64,000 nucleotides of DNA from Raffaelea ambrosiae. Its lineage: Eukaryota > Ascomycota > Sordariomycetes > Ophiostomatales > Ophiostomataceae. Location of the stretch: NCBI GenBank assembly GCA_002778195.1, contig PCDI01000002.1, positions 2,095,661-2,159,660 of the forward strand, written 5' to 3'. Every line of letters begins with the position of its first letter. Positions within the stretch are counted from its first letter, which is position 1. The translations under genes and the position numbers were made by a program. This document shows positions 10,627 through 22,321 of the stretch, piece after piece. A model generated the notes under the pieces. The model was not told the DNA's origin. It did not search any database and saw nothing but the letters and a program-made list of their open reading frames with translations.

Positions 10627-12701
10627 CTACGCATCGCCAGCCTTTCGCACATTCCACCACCGTTTAACTGGGGCTGGCTCAGCAGGCGTTTCCTCGACGA
10701 CTGATGTCTCTGCCCTCGCTTTGCTTTCTAGTTCGGGAAGCGGGGCAGGGCGCCGGTATCCCGAGGAGCCTATGGGGGCATCAAGCAGTTCCTCGGCGTC
10801 CACGTGCGGCACAACGCCCAGCCTGGCTGCTTCCTTGGGCGTGAAGGTGGCCCAGTCGTCGTAGGCATCGAATTCGCCGCGACCGGGGACGGGAAAGAAG
10901 AAGTTGGTGGCGTAAAAGAGTGTGAATGAGATACCGAGGCCGGTGAAAAAGGCCGTGTAGTACAGCTGGAAGACGGCATCCGGAGCGGACTTGTAATTGC
11001 CGACCGTGGTGATCAGGCCGCCGATCGTGGGTGCCCAGCCAGCGAGCCATGCGGGAATCACGCGCCAGTTGACGCCGTGACTGAACCAGTAGTCCGATCC
11101 TTCGGGGTAGTACAGGTGGTTGAGCTTGACCTTTTGATGGCGGATGAAGAAGTAGTCGCAGATCATGACGCCCAGAAGAGGGGACAGGAAGACGGAGAAC
11201 GAGCTGATCACAGAGACAAAGGACGAGGCCTTGTTGATCAGTTGCCACGGCTGGATGATCCACGTGGCGACGAGGGTGATGATGGCGCCTCGGCGGATGT
11301 CAATGTAGCGCGGGAAGATCCCGGCGAGGTCGATGCCGCCCGCCACGGCATTGCCGCATATATTCTGGAACAGAATCGCGAATGTGAAAGCCAAGGCAAG
11401 AAAGAAGCAAGCAGCCCTCGACCCGGATGACCCATTGCCGTCTACCCAGTTTCCATTAGTATGGGTGTCGTCACCTCGTGGGACGTGGAAAACTTACAGT
11501 CCATGATGACCATCATCAGGTCTGGCGGGTTCCACCAGATCTTTCCATAGATGACCTGGCAAGCCGCGGTGGTGACTAAGCCGCCTAGAGAGACGAAGAT
11601 GCCGACGATCCACTGGCACGAGACCGTGCCGAGGACGAAGGATAACCGGCTACTGGAATAGCGGGCGAAATCACTCTCGTTGGTCATGCCGGCGACCTTT
11701 TGCCCAATCGCCTGGTTGATGCCCGCCATGATGATCCAGGAGACGTTCCACCGCGATGTTCCAGAGACACTCTCGCCCTTGTAGAACACGGGCCCGACAC
11801 CCTTGGCCACAGACAACGACCATATCATCATGGAGATCATGGCAATGCCGCAGCCAAGGCTAGCAAAGAAGAATGGCTTCTTGAATCTTTCGGGCCGGAT
11901 GAAGACGAAGGGGACGGAGACGGCCCAGAAAACGATAAAGCCGACCATCTCCTGGGTAGTCGTTGGCACGTTGGAAGGCAGAGTGTTCTGCAGCCGTCGA
12001 AAGGAAGGCCAAAGTGCGGTAATACAGACACTGCGGTGCTCTGGTGTCAGCCACAGACATGGTAAAGGTTGATCCAAGACAAGGGGCTTCCAACCTACGT
12101 GACCAACTTGCCACCATTCCAGCCTGGAGACACGAACCATGACCCATGTTAGCGGTGCAAGGGGGGTTCAATCGGACATGCCCAAATTGTGCGCTTACAC
12201 TGGATGGCCGTCCAGATAAAGTTGAGCAGCACGCGCTGCAGAAGCGGAATATACGCGCCGCGCAAACCCCACGTGTATCTGTTCTGGACGGTGAAGCCAA
12301 CGTGCCACGTCAGACCACACCAGGCGACGACGCAGGCAAAGAAGGAGACCCAGAGGCGCGAGATGACAATGATCATCATGGCCTGGCCCACGGAGAGACC
12401 CTGGGTCAGAAAGGTGTTGGGTGTCTGCCACGTGGAGACATTGAGAGCACCGCTGAACGCCAAGCAGGCTGTGTGTCAGTGTGGGTGCGTTTTCCATGAT
12501 CGAACCATCGAGACACGGCGGACGATGCCACCATTCTTACAGCGAAGCAGCTCCAAAGTAGTTGAACCATCCCCAGGTCCGTCGCGACGGCGGCATGGGG
12601 ACCAGGTCGCGGTTGCACCAGGCTGTTGTCTCCTCGTGGCGCGTCGTGTCCGCCTTGAGGACTGCCGCCTCTCCGACCTTGCGCAGGGCGTTTGTCGCCA
12701 T
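10627..12701 (-). CDS. NCS1-family nucleobase/allantoin/hydantoin permease (copy 2)
   Basis: Membrane transporter of 595 aa from five exons (in order of transcription): 12541..12701, 12199..12452, 12099..12123, 11498..12030, 10627..11441. Each junction restores the conserved NCS1 sequence: NRDLVPMPPSRRTWGWFNYF, then GALNVSTWQTPNTFLTQGLS, RYTWGLRGAYIPLLQR, a 25-nt micro-exon giving WNGGKLV, CITALWPSF, TTQEMVGFIVFW, FIRPERFKKPFF, and GGIDLAGIFPRYIDIRRG. The WNGGK region and the GIDLAxxFPxxIxIRRG loop are family hallmarks. Introns are 88, 75, 68 and 56 nt, all GT-AG. The gene is divergent from the hydantoinase-like gene, which suggests hydantoin- or purine-breakdown-related substrates, as with bacterial Mhp1 beside hydantoinase genes. 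That substrate link is inference. Confidence 0.9.
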
Positions 12702-13431
12702 GTTTTCGGTTTTCTTTTTCTTTTTCTTTTTCTTTTCCACCGTGTGCTTGCCAAATCAATGGCTACGAAATTCACGGCCAGGGAGAACAAAAGTGTCTTC
12801 CCCCCCCCTCTCCCCCCCACGAGCGAGGGAGCCGGATGGCTGGAGCCTTTTATTATTGTGCCGATCAATCTATCTGATGATACACAAGGTGACAAACGCA
12901 TTGGCTATATGAGTAGAGTTATAGAGAGATAACATATCTTGCAATCCAAATCGGACACTTCCGCAGCCAAGACCGAGTACCCATCCACGGTGGACTATGC
13001 GATTATCAGCAGCTACATAGTACGTCGCCATGTCGTATATACACATTTATACACATTTGTACAGTCCATCTGCTTTCCTTGGCTGTTCTGATAAGGCCCC
13101 AGATTCGCCAGGAACCCCCCAACGGGTACGCTTGGCCGACGGCCGACGGACGGCTTTCTCCATATCACCTACCCGGCCGAGTGCAGTTATCGGGCATGTT
13201 CCGACGCCATGTGGGCTGGAAATAGAACTACCACCACAATACTACCCCCCCATGACTGGCCCTTGTTAAAACACATTATCGTAACCAGCTTTTTGCGCAA
13301 AGTTGCATTTCGTGCGAATGGAACATACAGCACTTCAGCATCGCCATCGCTGAAAAAAAAAAAAAAGCTTCTATTGACAAGATTCCGCATAGCAGTGCCA
13401 GCCGCAAACAGCCGCAGGTAGACAGCAAAAG
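12702..13431. promoter_or_regulatory. Divergent promoter with GATA-factor sites
   Basis: This 730-bp region lies between the start codons of permease 2 (minus) and the hydantoinase-like gene (plus). HGATAR sites, the target of AreA/NIT2-type nitrogen regulators, are visible at 12870, 12927, 13003, 13089, 13185 and 13276 (either strand). That is six, against about two expected by chance by my own estimate. A (CTTTTT)n-like run sits in the 5' UTR of permease 2, and a poly-A run (about 13370) lies upstream of the hydantoinase start. Co-regulation by nitrogen status is inferred. Confidence 0.5.
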
Positions 13432-16400
13432 ATGGAGTCGCCGCCACCCACGCTTCGTATTGGCATTGATGTCGGAGGGTGAGAGGACACGAATTAGGAC
13501 ACGCTCCTGCGAATGCGAATGCCTACGGCACACAGCTTGTTTTTTTCTTCTGTGAAATACTGATGACCGCGGATGCAGGACCAACACGGACGGTGTCATC
13601 CTGGACCTGGCCCGGTCTTCCGAGGCCGACAGGGGCATTCGGGCCTGGAAAAAGTCGAGCACGACCAAGAACCCGAGCGACGGCATCAACAATGTCATCC
13701 AGGCCATGTTTGCGCAGTCCAACATCAACCCCCGCGACGTCGCGAGCGTCACCATCGGCACGACCCATTTCATCAACGCCGTCGTCGAGATGGACCAGTC
13801 TCGGCTCGCCAAGGTGGGCGTGATTCGCCTGGCGGGGCCGTTCTCCCAGGCCATTCCCATCGGCATCGACTGGCCGCCGCCGCTGCGCAAAATCATCTGC
13901 GGCCACCGCGGCATTGTCGACGGCGGCCTGGAGATCGACGGCACGCTGATCGCCGAGCTGGACGAGGGGGCCGTGCGGCGCGAGTGCGAGGCGATCCGGG
14001 CGCAGGGGATCCGGAGCATTGCCATTGTCGGCGTCTTCAGCCCCATCGACATTGTGTTCCGGCAGGAAGAACGGGCCGCCGAGATCGTGCGCAGCGTGTA
14101 TCCCGAAGCCGACGTCGTCTGCTCCAAAGACGTGGCCAACATTGGCTTTCTCGAGCGGGAGAATGCCGCGATCCTGAACGCGTCCATCCTCCCCTTTGCC
14201 CGCCGCACCATCCACTCGTTCCAGAGCGCCATTGCGCGCCTGCACCTGCACTGCCCCGTCTTTGTCACCCAGAACGACGGCACGATCCTGCCGGCCGCCG
14301 CCGCCGCGCGGCTGCCCATCCGGACCTTCTCCAGCGGCCCCACCAACAGCATGCGCGGCGCGGCCTTTCTCATGCAGGAGCAGGCGACGGAGGCCATGAT
14401 GGTGGTCGACATTGGCGGCACCACCACGGACGTCGGTCTGCTCCTAAAGAATGGCTTCCCGCGACAGGCGGCCGCGTACAGCGAGATCGCCGGCGTCCGC
14501 ACCAATTTCTCCTATCCCGACGTCCGCAGCATCGGCCTCGGCGGGGGCTCCATCGTGTCCCGCGACAAGGCCGGCCACCTGACCGTCGGCCCCGAGAGCG
14601 TCGGATACCAGATCCAGCAAAAGGCGCTCGTCTTTGGCGGCGACATTCCCACGGCCACCGACTACACGGTGCAGGCAGGCGCGGGCGCGGCCATTGGCGA
14701 CCGGTCCAAGCTGGCGGGCAAGAACCTCGACGCCACGCTGGCGGCGTTTCAGGCCAAGGTCCAGTCCATGCTGGAGGGGATCGTGGACACGATGAAGACC
14801 TCGCCGGAGGACATCCCGGTGGTCCTGGTCGGCGGCGGCGCGGTCATTGCGCCCGACCGCCTCCGGGGCGCCAGCCGAGTCGTGAAGCCGAACTGGGCCG
14901 GAGTGGCCAACGCCATTGGCGCGGCCACCGCGCGCGTCAGCGGCGTCGTCGACTCGGTCGAAAGCACCGAGACCAAGACCAAGGACGAGCTGATGCAGAT
15001 GCTGTCCCAGCGAGCCGTCGACAAGGCGGTCGAGAACGGAGCCCTGCGCGACACGGTGACGATTGCGGAGATGGAGAGCTTCCCGCTGCAGGCAAGCCAG
15101 CCCCCTGCCATCCTCTGCGTCCCTCCTTGGTATCGCTGGGCAATGCACTGACCGTTGTGCCCTCCTCTCTCTCTCTCTCTAGTACATTGCCCACAAGACC
15201 CGCATCGTCGTCCGAGCCGTGGGCGATTTTGACTACGCGCGAACCGACTTCGGCGACGTCCCGGTCAGCGCAGACAGCAACGGCGGCCTCGACGAGTTCG
15301 CCGACGACACGAACCACGTGGCGCAGAAGAAGGCAGGCGTCGAGGACGCCGACGCCGTGCCCGCCTCGTCCCGCTCGGTCGTCTTCACCAAAGACTACAT
15401 CGCGTCGTACAAGCCCAACGTCGCCAACCGGCAATGGCTCCTGTCCGAGACGGATCTGGAGTTTATCGCCACCGGCTGCTACATCCTCGGAACAGGGGGC
15501 GGCGGGAACCCCTACCAGCATTTTCTCCGCCTGCGGGAGACGTTGCGCGCAGGTGCCGCTCTGCGGGTCATCTCTCCGCATGATCTCAAGGACGACGATG
15601 TCGTGGCCTGTGGTGGCAGCAAAGGATCCCCGCAGGTGTCGATCGAGAAGCCCTATGGTGACGAGTGCGTGTTCCTACCCCCCTCCCCCCCCTTGTCTTT
15701 CCTTCTCCCCAGACCACCACACAGCGGAAAGGTGAGGGATCCGTGGTGTTGACAGAGCGGAATAGGATCCTAGAGTCGCAGCGCGAACTGTACGCGTATC
15801 TCAACCTGAAGCCGACTGCCGTGATCCCGCTGGAGATCGGGGGCGGCAACGGACTGCAGGGCGTGGCGATTGGGGCGTCCTCCGCGCTGGACATCCCAGC
15901 CGTGGATGGCGATTGGATGGGCAGGGCCTATCCGGTATCGTGGCAGATTACGCCTGTTGTATTCGAGTCGAAGCCCGTGATGGTGCCCACATGCATCTGC
16001 GATGGGAACGGGAGGATCATTGTAGGACCCATCCCTCCTATCTCAGAGACAACAAAAGAGAAAAAAAGAAAAGAGGCCGCTGACTCGGTTCCGGACCAAG
16101 ATTATGAAGAAAGCACGCTCCGAACTCGACGCAGAACGCGCCCTCCGCGCGGCCTTGTCGCAGATGGGCTCGCATGTCGGCTGCGCCAAGGGGCCCATCA
16201 GCGGCAAGAACACCAAGGCGTGGGTCGTCGAGAACACCATGTCGCTGTCGTGGCGCATCGGCCGCGCCGTGGCGCTGTCGCGATGCAGCAACACGGTCGA
16301 CACCGTGGCCGAAGCCATCATTGCCGAGGTGGGCGGGGCCGAGTCGGCCAAGGTGCTCTTCAAGGGCAAGATTGTCGGCGTCGAGCGCATCACCCGGCAG

Positions 16401-16883
16401 GGACACGCATACGGCGAGGTCATCATCGAGTCCACTGCGTCGACGGAAGATGACTCGAGCTCGGCCAAAGAACGCCTCATCATTCCCTTTAAAAACGAAA
16501 ACATCTACGCAAAAAAAATCGACGCCGCCGGCAAGGGAGAGGTACGTCGTGTTCCCCTACCAAAGAATAAACATCACACCCAGCTCACCTTTGCATGTTT
16601 TTTTTTTTTTTGTTTTTTTTTTTTTTAGATTCTCGCCATTGTACCGGATCTCGTCTGCGTCATCGATGCACAGAACGGTGAGGCTCTTGGTACCCAGGAG
16701 TATCGGTACGGCCTGCCCGTCATTGTCCTCGGCATATCCGCGTCGGAGAAGTGGACGTCCACCGCGAGAGGCATAGAGATCGGTGGCCCCAAGGGCTTTG
16801 GCTTTGATGATCTCGAGTACAAGCCTCTCGGAAAGTACTCCAAGCCGCGCAGCGTCATAGACGAATTCAATGTGTCGAGATGA
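13432..16883 (+). CDS. Hydantoinase/oxoprolinase (HyuA-type) fused to DUF917
   Basis: Likely ATP-dependent ring-opening or related chemistry on hydantoin/oxoproline-like amides; cytosolic. 997 aa from six exons: 13432..13478, 13579..15091, 15183..15664, 15766..16021, 16101..16541, 16629..16883. The N-terminal ASKHA-type half begins IGIDVGGTNTDGVI (phosphate-binding loop split by intron 1), has TIGTTHFINAVVE, then FSSGPTNSMRGAAFL and VVDIGGTTTDVG (hydantoinase A core), and ends with VLVGGGAVIAPDRL. From about residue 605 a DUF917 (S-methyl-thiohydantoin desulfurase-like) module follows: GCYILGTGGGGNP, LEIGGGNG, DIPAVDGDWMGRAYP, SWRIGRAVALSR and VPDLVCVIDAQNGEALGTQ. Intron 2 (15092..15182) uses a GC donor (CAG|GCAAGC). 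This two-domain arrangement is known in fungi. The substrate is unknown; the divergent NCS1 transporter suggests a heterocycle such as a hydantoin. Confidence 0.88.
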
Positions 16884-19795
16884 CAATGGTTTTGTTTTGA
16901 TTCACTATCACAAAGCATTTAAAACCTAGCGGGACGTACAGATCATGCCCATAGAAACAAACTATATATATGCAAATTGCATATGCGTCCACCTTGATGC
17001 CTGATACAAAATCCCATGCAGTCGGCGACGACCTTTCGCGCCCGCACAATGTGGCCTTCCCTTTAATGTGTGCCACTGTTCAATCCTGGAGCAAGGATGT
17101 TCTAAACTCGAAGTACAGGCCGCAAAGTAGATGCCGGCGCCGAAGAGACTTGACAGTGCCGTCGCAGTGGCTGGCTTCCGGGCCCTGCATACCGTGATGC
17201 GGTCGTCGTCGGACCGCCCAGGCAACCTTTCCAGTGGGCCATCGAAGGCAAGAGCGCACAACCTTGTTGACCCACCTTCCCGCTTGCCGTATTTAGGGTG
17301 CTCCTCCCCCGACAGAAGTCAACATCCAGAAAGAGGTTGGAGGAAGGAGCAGCTTTTCCATGCAGCAACAACGGTCCACGCCGGCTTCTTGTTTGGTCTA
17401 TCCGGCATGCCTGCCCCCTTTCGACAAATAGGCATCACCCAAAATAGATGTATTGTCCTTTTGCCAGCAAAAACCAAGAGATCCCGAGAAAAAGCAAGAA
17501 AAAAAGAGAGACAGAGAGACAAGGATAGAATAAAATAAAAAGAGAACAGCAAAAAACAAGACGAAATGACACTTCAAATCAGTCTTGGTTGGGTAGGGAG
17601 GCAGGGTGGAGTGGGGGTAGGAATGAGTCGGCATCAACTCTTGCCTGTGTCTGTGAGATGCGCCTTCCAAGTAGGGTCATAAACACCAACTCTGGCGCTC
17701 TGACACTTGCCATGCGCCTTCCTTGATTCTTGCAGTCCCTCTTCCCAGGAGCCATCAATCTGGCAATAACAGAAACCAACGATCTCTGGTGCCCAGTTGT
17801 GTGATATCAGACAGGTGCAGAGGCTTTGTTTTTAACAAAGGAGCCCTTCGTCTTTCTAGAAGACGACAAGTTCATCATTTATCATCGGTTCAGCGCCTGC
17901 TTCCTGGGAACAACTAATCTAAGGTCTTCTCGGGGACAACTAATCTAAGGTCTTCTTGGGGACAACTAATCTGGGTCTTCTAGGGAACAGCAACTTCCCT
18001 TTGTGGGTCGTGCCTTCCGAGACAGCAACCATTTGGAGTCGGGCCCAAGCAGTTCGTATGTTGTTCAAACACGCCCTGCTCTTTCCCTTCTCCATCGTTC
18101 CTGCCTCTGGAATGGCCGACAGACAACAGGAGGAAAGAACCTCCATGCGTCTTGCCATGACAAACCCGCAATATGGACAAGGAGAAAAGCATACAAATAG
18201 CCAAGAGTCCCCGTCCAGCTTTGTTTTGCTTTTCTCCCCCCTTTCTTCCCTCAAACTGATCTAAGGTCTGGGGGCTGTAGGTACTTGTACCAATGACAGT
18301 CCACCTACCGGGGTTTGGCAAGCCGTATTGCTAGATTAGAAGCTATGTTCAGGATCCCAGTCTGGTCTTATGGCCTTGCTGGACCTGAGGTCCTTGTGGC
18401 CAACTGCGACAGCAGAATTTTTGGAACCTTTTCATCCATCTCTCCCACTTCTTGTGGATGCGGCCTGCACGTCCTCAGACGAGCGAGCAGCCGGACGAGC
18501 AAGCAGGATCAGGATGACGCCCAGTGAAGATCATCTGAGGACACATCTCTCATCTCCTGACCAAAGTTTGAGAACTCAGGTATGTTCTTTTTCTTGTTGT
18601 CCCCTGCCAGTCATGGCTTTTGCATCCACACATGACTGACACATGCTCTCATGCATCGGTTTCCGACATATCCTCTACCTTCTCCCACGGCACCTGTGCC
18701 ATTTCGGGCCCATTCGACGTGATGAATGCTGGCTATCGACCATCACAGCCTACTCAGCAATCCTGCGGTGTCTCGATTAGCACATGGCATGTTCTTGACA
18801 TGGATGGGCAGGGTGCTGGATGGGCTGGAAGATGGATGATAACAACATCAAGACGAACAAGGCCTTTTGGCGGGGTTAGGTGGAAATGAGAAGGCAGAGA
18901 TGCGGCTCGGATCGAATGCAAGCATAGGGCACCCGACAGATGTGTAGAAATCCAAGTAGGACTTTGAGATGGCAGACGTTGCATTGTCTAGCGATGAAAA
19001 GGATTTGTGTGGTGGACAGAATCGGATCGAGAATTTTAGGACGGAATAGACACCTTTTTAAAGGCGATTTTAGTTCACGTGATCATCGGCAACAGCCCTG
19101 CTTTAATGTTGGCCATAAAATTTTTTTCTTCCAGACACGTCACTGAATTTCCCTAAGCTGACCAACGGTCAACAAATGATGTCACGAGAACTTTAATGGC
19201 GGGCCGTAGCAGGCTGTGTCAACGAGGTGGGTACCCTCTTGATGGCTCTCGGCCGAGAGAGTGCGCATGAGTCTTGAGACGTCGGGCCACTGCAGACTTT
19301 GTCACACTGTCGGTATTTTGGGTGATGTTCGAGGCAGGTTTCCTAGATCAGCATACGCTTGTCAAGCTCGAAGGTCCTTGTTCGGGGTGCGAGAGCAGAC
19401 TTGGTCTACCTCTTTTTCTCTGTTTTCTTCGGTGTCACTCTCTTCGGTTCTCTTGCTTGAACGATATTTTTTCTTCAATTGCTGTCATTATGCTTACCTG
19501 TCTCCCCCTACCTGCTATTGCCTCTATTTCGTAGACTCTAGCCCGGTGACAGGCCTGGCTGGTTAGTCGTCCCGTATAAATGACGCACGTGATGTGCTAC
19601 ATGTACATCTGATTGGCTGGATCAAATAAATCATTCCTACAATTATTCGCCTTTGCCCCCGTCGCGCTCTTCCTTCGTCAGTATTACGTGATGTAGACGC
19701 CTTAAAAGCATCGAGTTAAAAAAAGAGAAATTGAGAAGTCATAATTCAAGAAGATGGACATAATCTATTTACAAACCGCTCGGCGGGAACATTCG
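16884..19795. other. Gene-poor region, about 2.9 kb
   Basis: Several short open frames occur on both strands, but none shows family similarity, splice-supported extension or codon bias like the flanking genes. A 26-bp tandem repeat (listed separately) lies at 17.9 kb. A non-coding transcript or an unrecognised small gene cannot be excluded. Confidence 0.35.
17906..17988 (+). repeat. 26-bp tandem repeat, about 3 copies
   Basis: The core CAACTAATCT recurs at 17911, 17937 and 17963, giving a 26-bp period; units continue with an AAGGTCTTCT-like segment. The third copy is shortened near CTGGGTCTTC. No function is apparent. Confidence 0.8.
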
Positions 19796-21805
19796 TCACC
19801 ATTCTAACCGATCGTCGCAGATCAACCGCACATCGTACCGCTCGTCACCCTGCCACACTTTCCCGCCCGAGGCACACCTCGCCACACAAGTGCGCAGGTC
19901 GCTGATCATGCCACCGGGCCCCGAGGCCACTACCGTGCTGGGCCCGACAGCGGTCGATGCCACAAACTCGGACACCAGCCGAGCCAGATCAGGCCGTCGT
20001 CTTTCGTCCTCGGCACCGCCCGCAGCGCCTTTGTCTGCAACAACTCCCTGGACGACCAGCGACGCGGCGGAGGAGGAGCCCGAGGACCCGGGCTCGACCT
20101 CCCCACCCTTCTCGCCTACCGTATCTGTCGTCGTCGTGGACTGTACTCGCGTGTGGAAAAGACGGATGCGCAAATTCAGAGCGCTCTGGGCACGACGGAG
20201 CACCTCTAGCTCCGGGCGCACCCAGTCCACGTTCTCGGCGTAGCGCATGACCCAGACGAGCTCGATCTGGCGGTTGCTGGGGGGGCTGGTCGACTGCCGG
20301 GCCAGCTCGAGAAGAAGAGGCAGGCAGTAGGTGATGCCGGTGCCGCCGCAGATGCAGAGGATGTTGTTGTTGGGGATCTCGAGACACGGCGAATGGTCTT
20401 CGCCGTAGGGGCCGGTCAGGATGACAGGCGTGGTGGCAGCGGTCTTGGACAGCGCAGCCACCTTGCGGGTCTCGCCGCCCTTGGCGCGCAGCAGGTACGT
20501 GTGCGCAACACGGCCGCCCCGGACGACCGGGTTGTTGAGCGGCGTGAAGGGGTGGGACTGCCAGATGCTGCTGGCGGGGAAGCAAAGGTAAAAGTGCTGG
20601 CCGATCTGCCAGGGGTCCTGATTGTTGTTTTCCAGCTCGAGGCGGACCACGTCGCCGTCCGCGTCGTCCGCGTCGGGGAAAATCTGCATGCTCGCGTCGA
20701 TGGCGCGGAAGCCGAGCGGGCCACCGCTTTCGGGGCGGCTGTCGCCGTGGTAGTGCAGAAGGGCGGTACGGAGGAGACGGGCGCCGCGGTCCACGAACCA
20801 GAAGATGAGCGACGGAATCAGGAAGCACTTCAGCTGCGCCCAGTGGCCCAGGCAGGCGCCGATGTACACCATGGCGAGGACGTAGTGGGCCTTGCGGAAG
20901 AACTCGTAGCCGGTGACGCGGATGGCCCAGGGCGTGCTGAGCACGACCAGCAGCAGCAGCAGAAGCATGGCGACGACGCCCCAGACCATGTACGTCTGGC
21001 GGACCCATGCAAGGCCGACCGTCGGCTGCGGCTGGTACAGCCGGGCCTCGACGACGGTCCAGGCGATGGTGTGCAGGGCGCTCTGCACGAAAATGACATA
21101 GCCGAGCCAGCGGTGCAAAAAGTTGAAGCTCTGGTACGGTACGCCGGTCAGCAGCGACAGCAGCGACTCGCGGCTGCTCAGCAGGATCGACAGCGGCGTC
21201 AGGGCGAAGGCCAAAACGCCGATGCGGTCAGACCAGGCGCCCAGGCTGGTGCGCGTGTTGTAGACGCCCGTCATGTTCTTCACCGGCGTCACCCACTTGC
21301 CGTAGACGATGCCGACAAAGGACCAGATGGTCAGGTAGCCCACCAGCGCCAGCAGCACGGCCACCTGGAGGCGTGTCGTGCGGCCAAACAGGCTGCGCGG
21401 CGCGTTGGGCAGCAGGTAGTGCGTGGCGCCGGCCGAGAGAGCGCGCGTGCACCGTCGCCAGCCGCCCAGGGGCGACTGCTGGCTGGCTGCTTGTTGTTCG
21501 TCCGCTACGTCGTCCTCTGGGCCCATCGCCTTCTGAGGAAGCACTGTCGACCGGCTGCTGCTGTAGTGCAAGAGAGCCCACAAGAAGACGATGCCCAGAA
21601 TGGTTGCCCACAGAATGCCCGAGTAGAGCATGCCGATGACGTGGGCGTTGTAGACGACCTCGAGGTACGCACAGGTGCCTGCATCGTTGGTGCAGGGCAG
21701 CACGCGACTGGCATATCCCCAGTAGGGGACGGTGGTGGCATTGGTGTAGTCCTGGATGTGGCGAGCCTGCATGCGGCTGGGGACCAACAACCGATATGCG
21801 TCCAT
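19796..21805 (-). CDS. Ferric/cupric reductase transmembrane protein (FRE family)
   Basis: Reduces extracellular Fe(III) or Cu(II) with NADPH through FAD and two haems at the plasma membrane. 669 aa, single exon. The first true ATG (21805) is used; the frame extends three codons to a TTG. The N-terminal part has a Cys-containing outer segment (LPCTNDAGTC) and about seven membrane helices. The bis-haem histidines appear as FNFLHRWLGY and ALHTIAW in one helix (about residues 232 and 246) and KAHYVLAM and LGHW in another (about 306 and 320). The FAD motif HPFTPLN is near residue 418, followed by the NADPH-binding ILTGPYGE and CGGTGITYCLP (about 487). A Ser/Gly-rich insert sits before the end. 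All catalytic residues are present. It is divergently arranged with a Ctr copper transporter. Confidence 0.93.
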   Translation of the reverse strand: MDAYRLLVPSRMQARHIQDYTNATTVPYWGYASRVLPCTNDAGTCAYLEVVYNAHVIGMLYSGILWATILGIVFLWALLHYSSSRSTVLPQKAMGPEDDVADEQQAASQQSPLGGWRRCTRALSAGATHYLLPNAPRSLFGRTTRLQVAVLLALVGYLTIWSFVGIVYGKWVTPVKNMTGVYNTRTSLGAWSDRIGVLAFALTPLSILLSSRESLLSLLTGVPYQSFNFLHRWLGYVIFVQSALHTIAWTVVEARLYQPQPTVGLAWVRQTYMVWGVVAMLLLLLLVVLSTPWAIRVTGYEFFRKAHYVLAMVYIGACLGHWAQLKCFLIPSLIFWFVDRGARLLRTALLHYHGDSRPESGGPLGFRAIDASMQIFPDADDADGDVVRLELENNNQDPWQIGQHFYLCFPASSIWQSHPFTPLNNPVVRGGRVAHTYLLRAKGGETRKVAALSKTAATTPVILTGPYGEDHSPCLEIPNNNILCICGGTGITYCLPLLLELARQSTSPPSNRQIELVWVMRYAENVDWVRPELEVLRRAQSALNLRIRLFHTRVQSTTTTDTVGEKGGEVEPGSSGSSSAASLVVQGVVADKGAAGGAEDERRRPDLARLVSEFVASTAVGPSTVVASGPGGMISDLRTCVARCASGGKVWQGDERYDVRLICDDRLEW

Positions 21806-22321
21806 GATCGTCAAGTCTGGACGGGCGACGGTTCTGAAGAATTGTCCTATAATCGACGAGACATTCTAAGCGAACAGTGGTTCCTGCTATGAGCGGCCGT
21901 CGCTGTTTATAAAACGCATTTCCAATGCTCGGGGAAGTGCCACCGGATGTGTCGTATGCAGGGTGTTGTCGTCGGCGGAGCTTTGTCGTATGTGAAGCTT
22001 GCTGCCAAGACACCAAGACCGGCACTGTCCCCTGTATTTCTTACACATTCTCGGCTTTGAGCAAGTTTCTACTGGCTGGACTAGCTAGACGTGGAGACAA
22101 TGCGCACGTTTCCCTCAATGTTCGCTTTTTTTTTTACTCCCTCAGTTTATGTTATAAACTTGCCTGGCGGGAAGGTGATTGATTGCATGGTACTTTGGCA
22201 CTTGGCGCTACTTTTAACACAACACAACCCCTTTGGCCCATTGCGGCCGGCTCACTCTGCTTCACCACATTCATCACGCCCCCAATTTTCCCCCCTTCGT
22301 CTCGACAGATAACCATCAACA
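21806..22321. promoter_or_regulatory. Divergent promoter between reductase and copper transporter
   Basis: About 516 bp shared by two metal-uptake genes. A TTTATAAAA box lies near 21904. A TGAGCAAG sequence at 22058-22065 (reverse complement CTTGCTCA) is one base off the yeast Mac1 copper-response core TTTGCTCA, and an AGATAA lies at 22307 just upstream of the Ctr start. These are weak matches; shared metal control is inferred. Confidence 0.35.

Noticed and set aside
20393..21892. 499-codon plus-strand frame
   Set aside because: Antisense of the ferric reductase; no recognisable motif.
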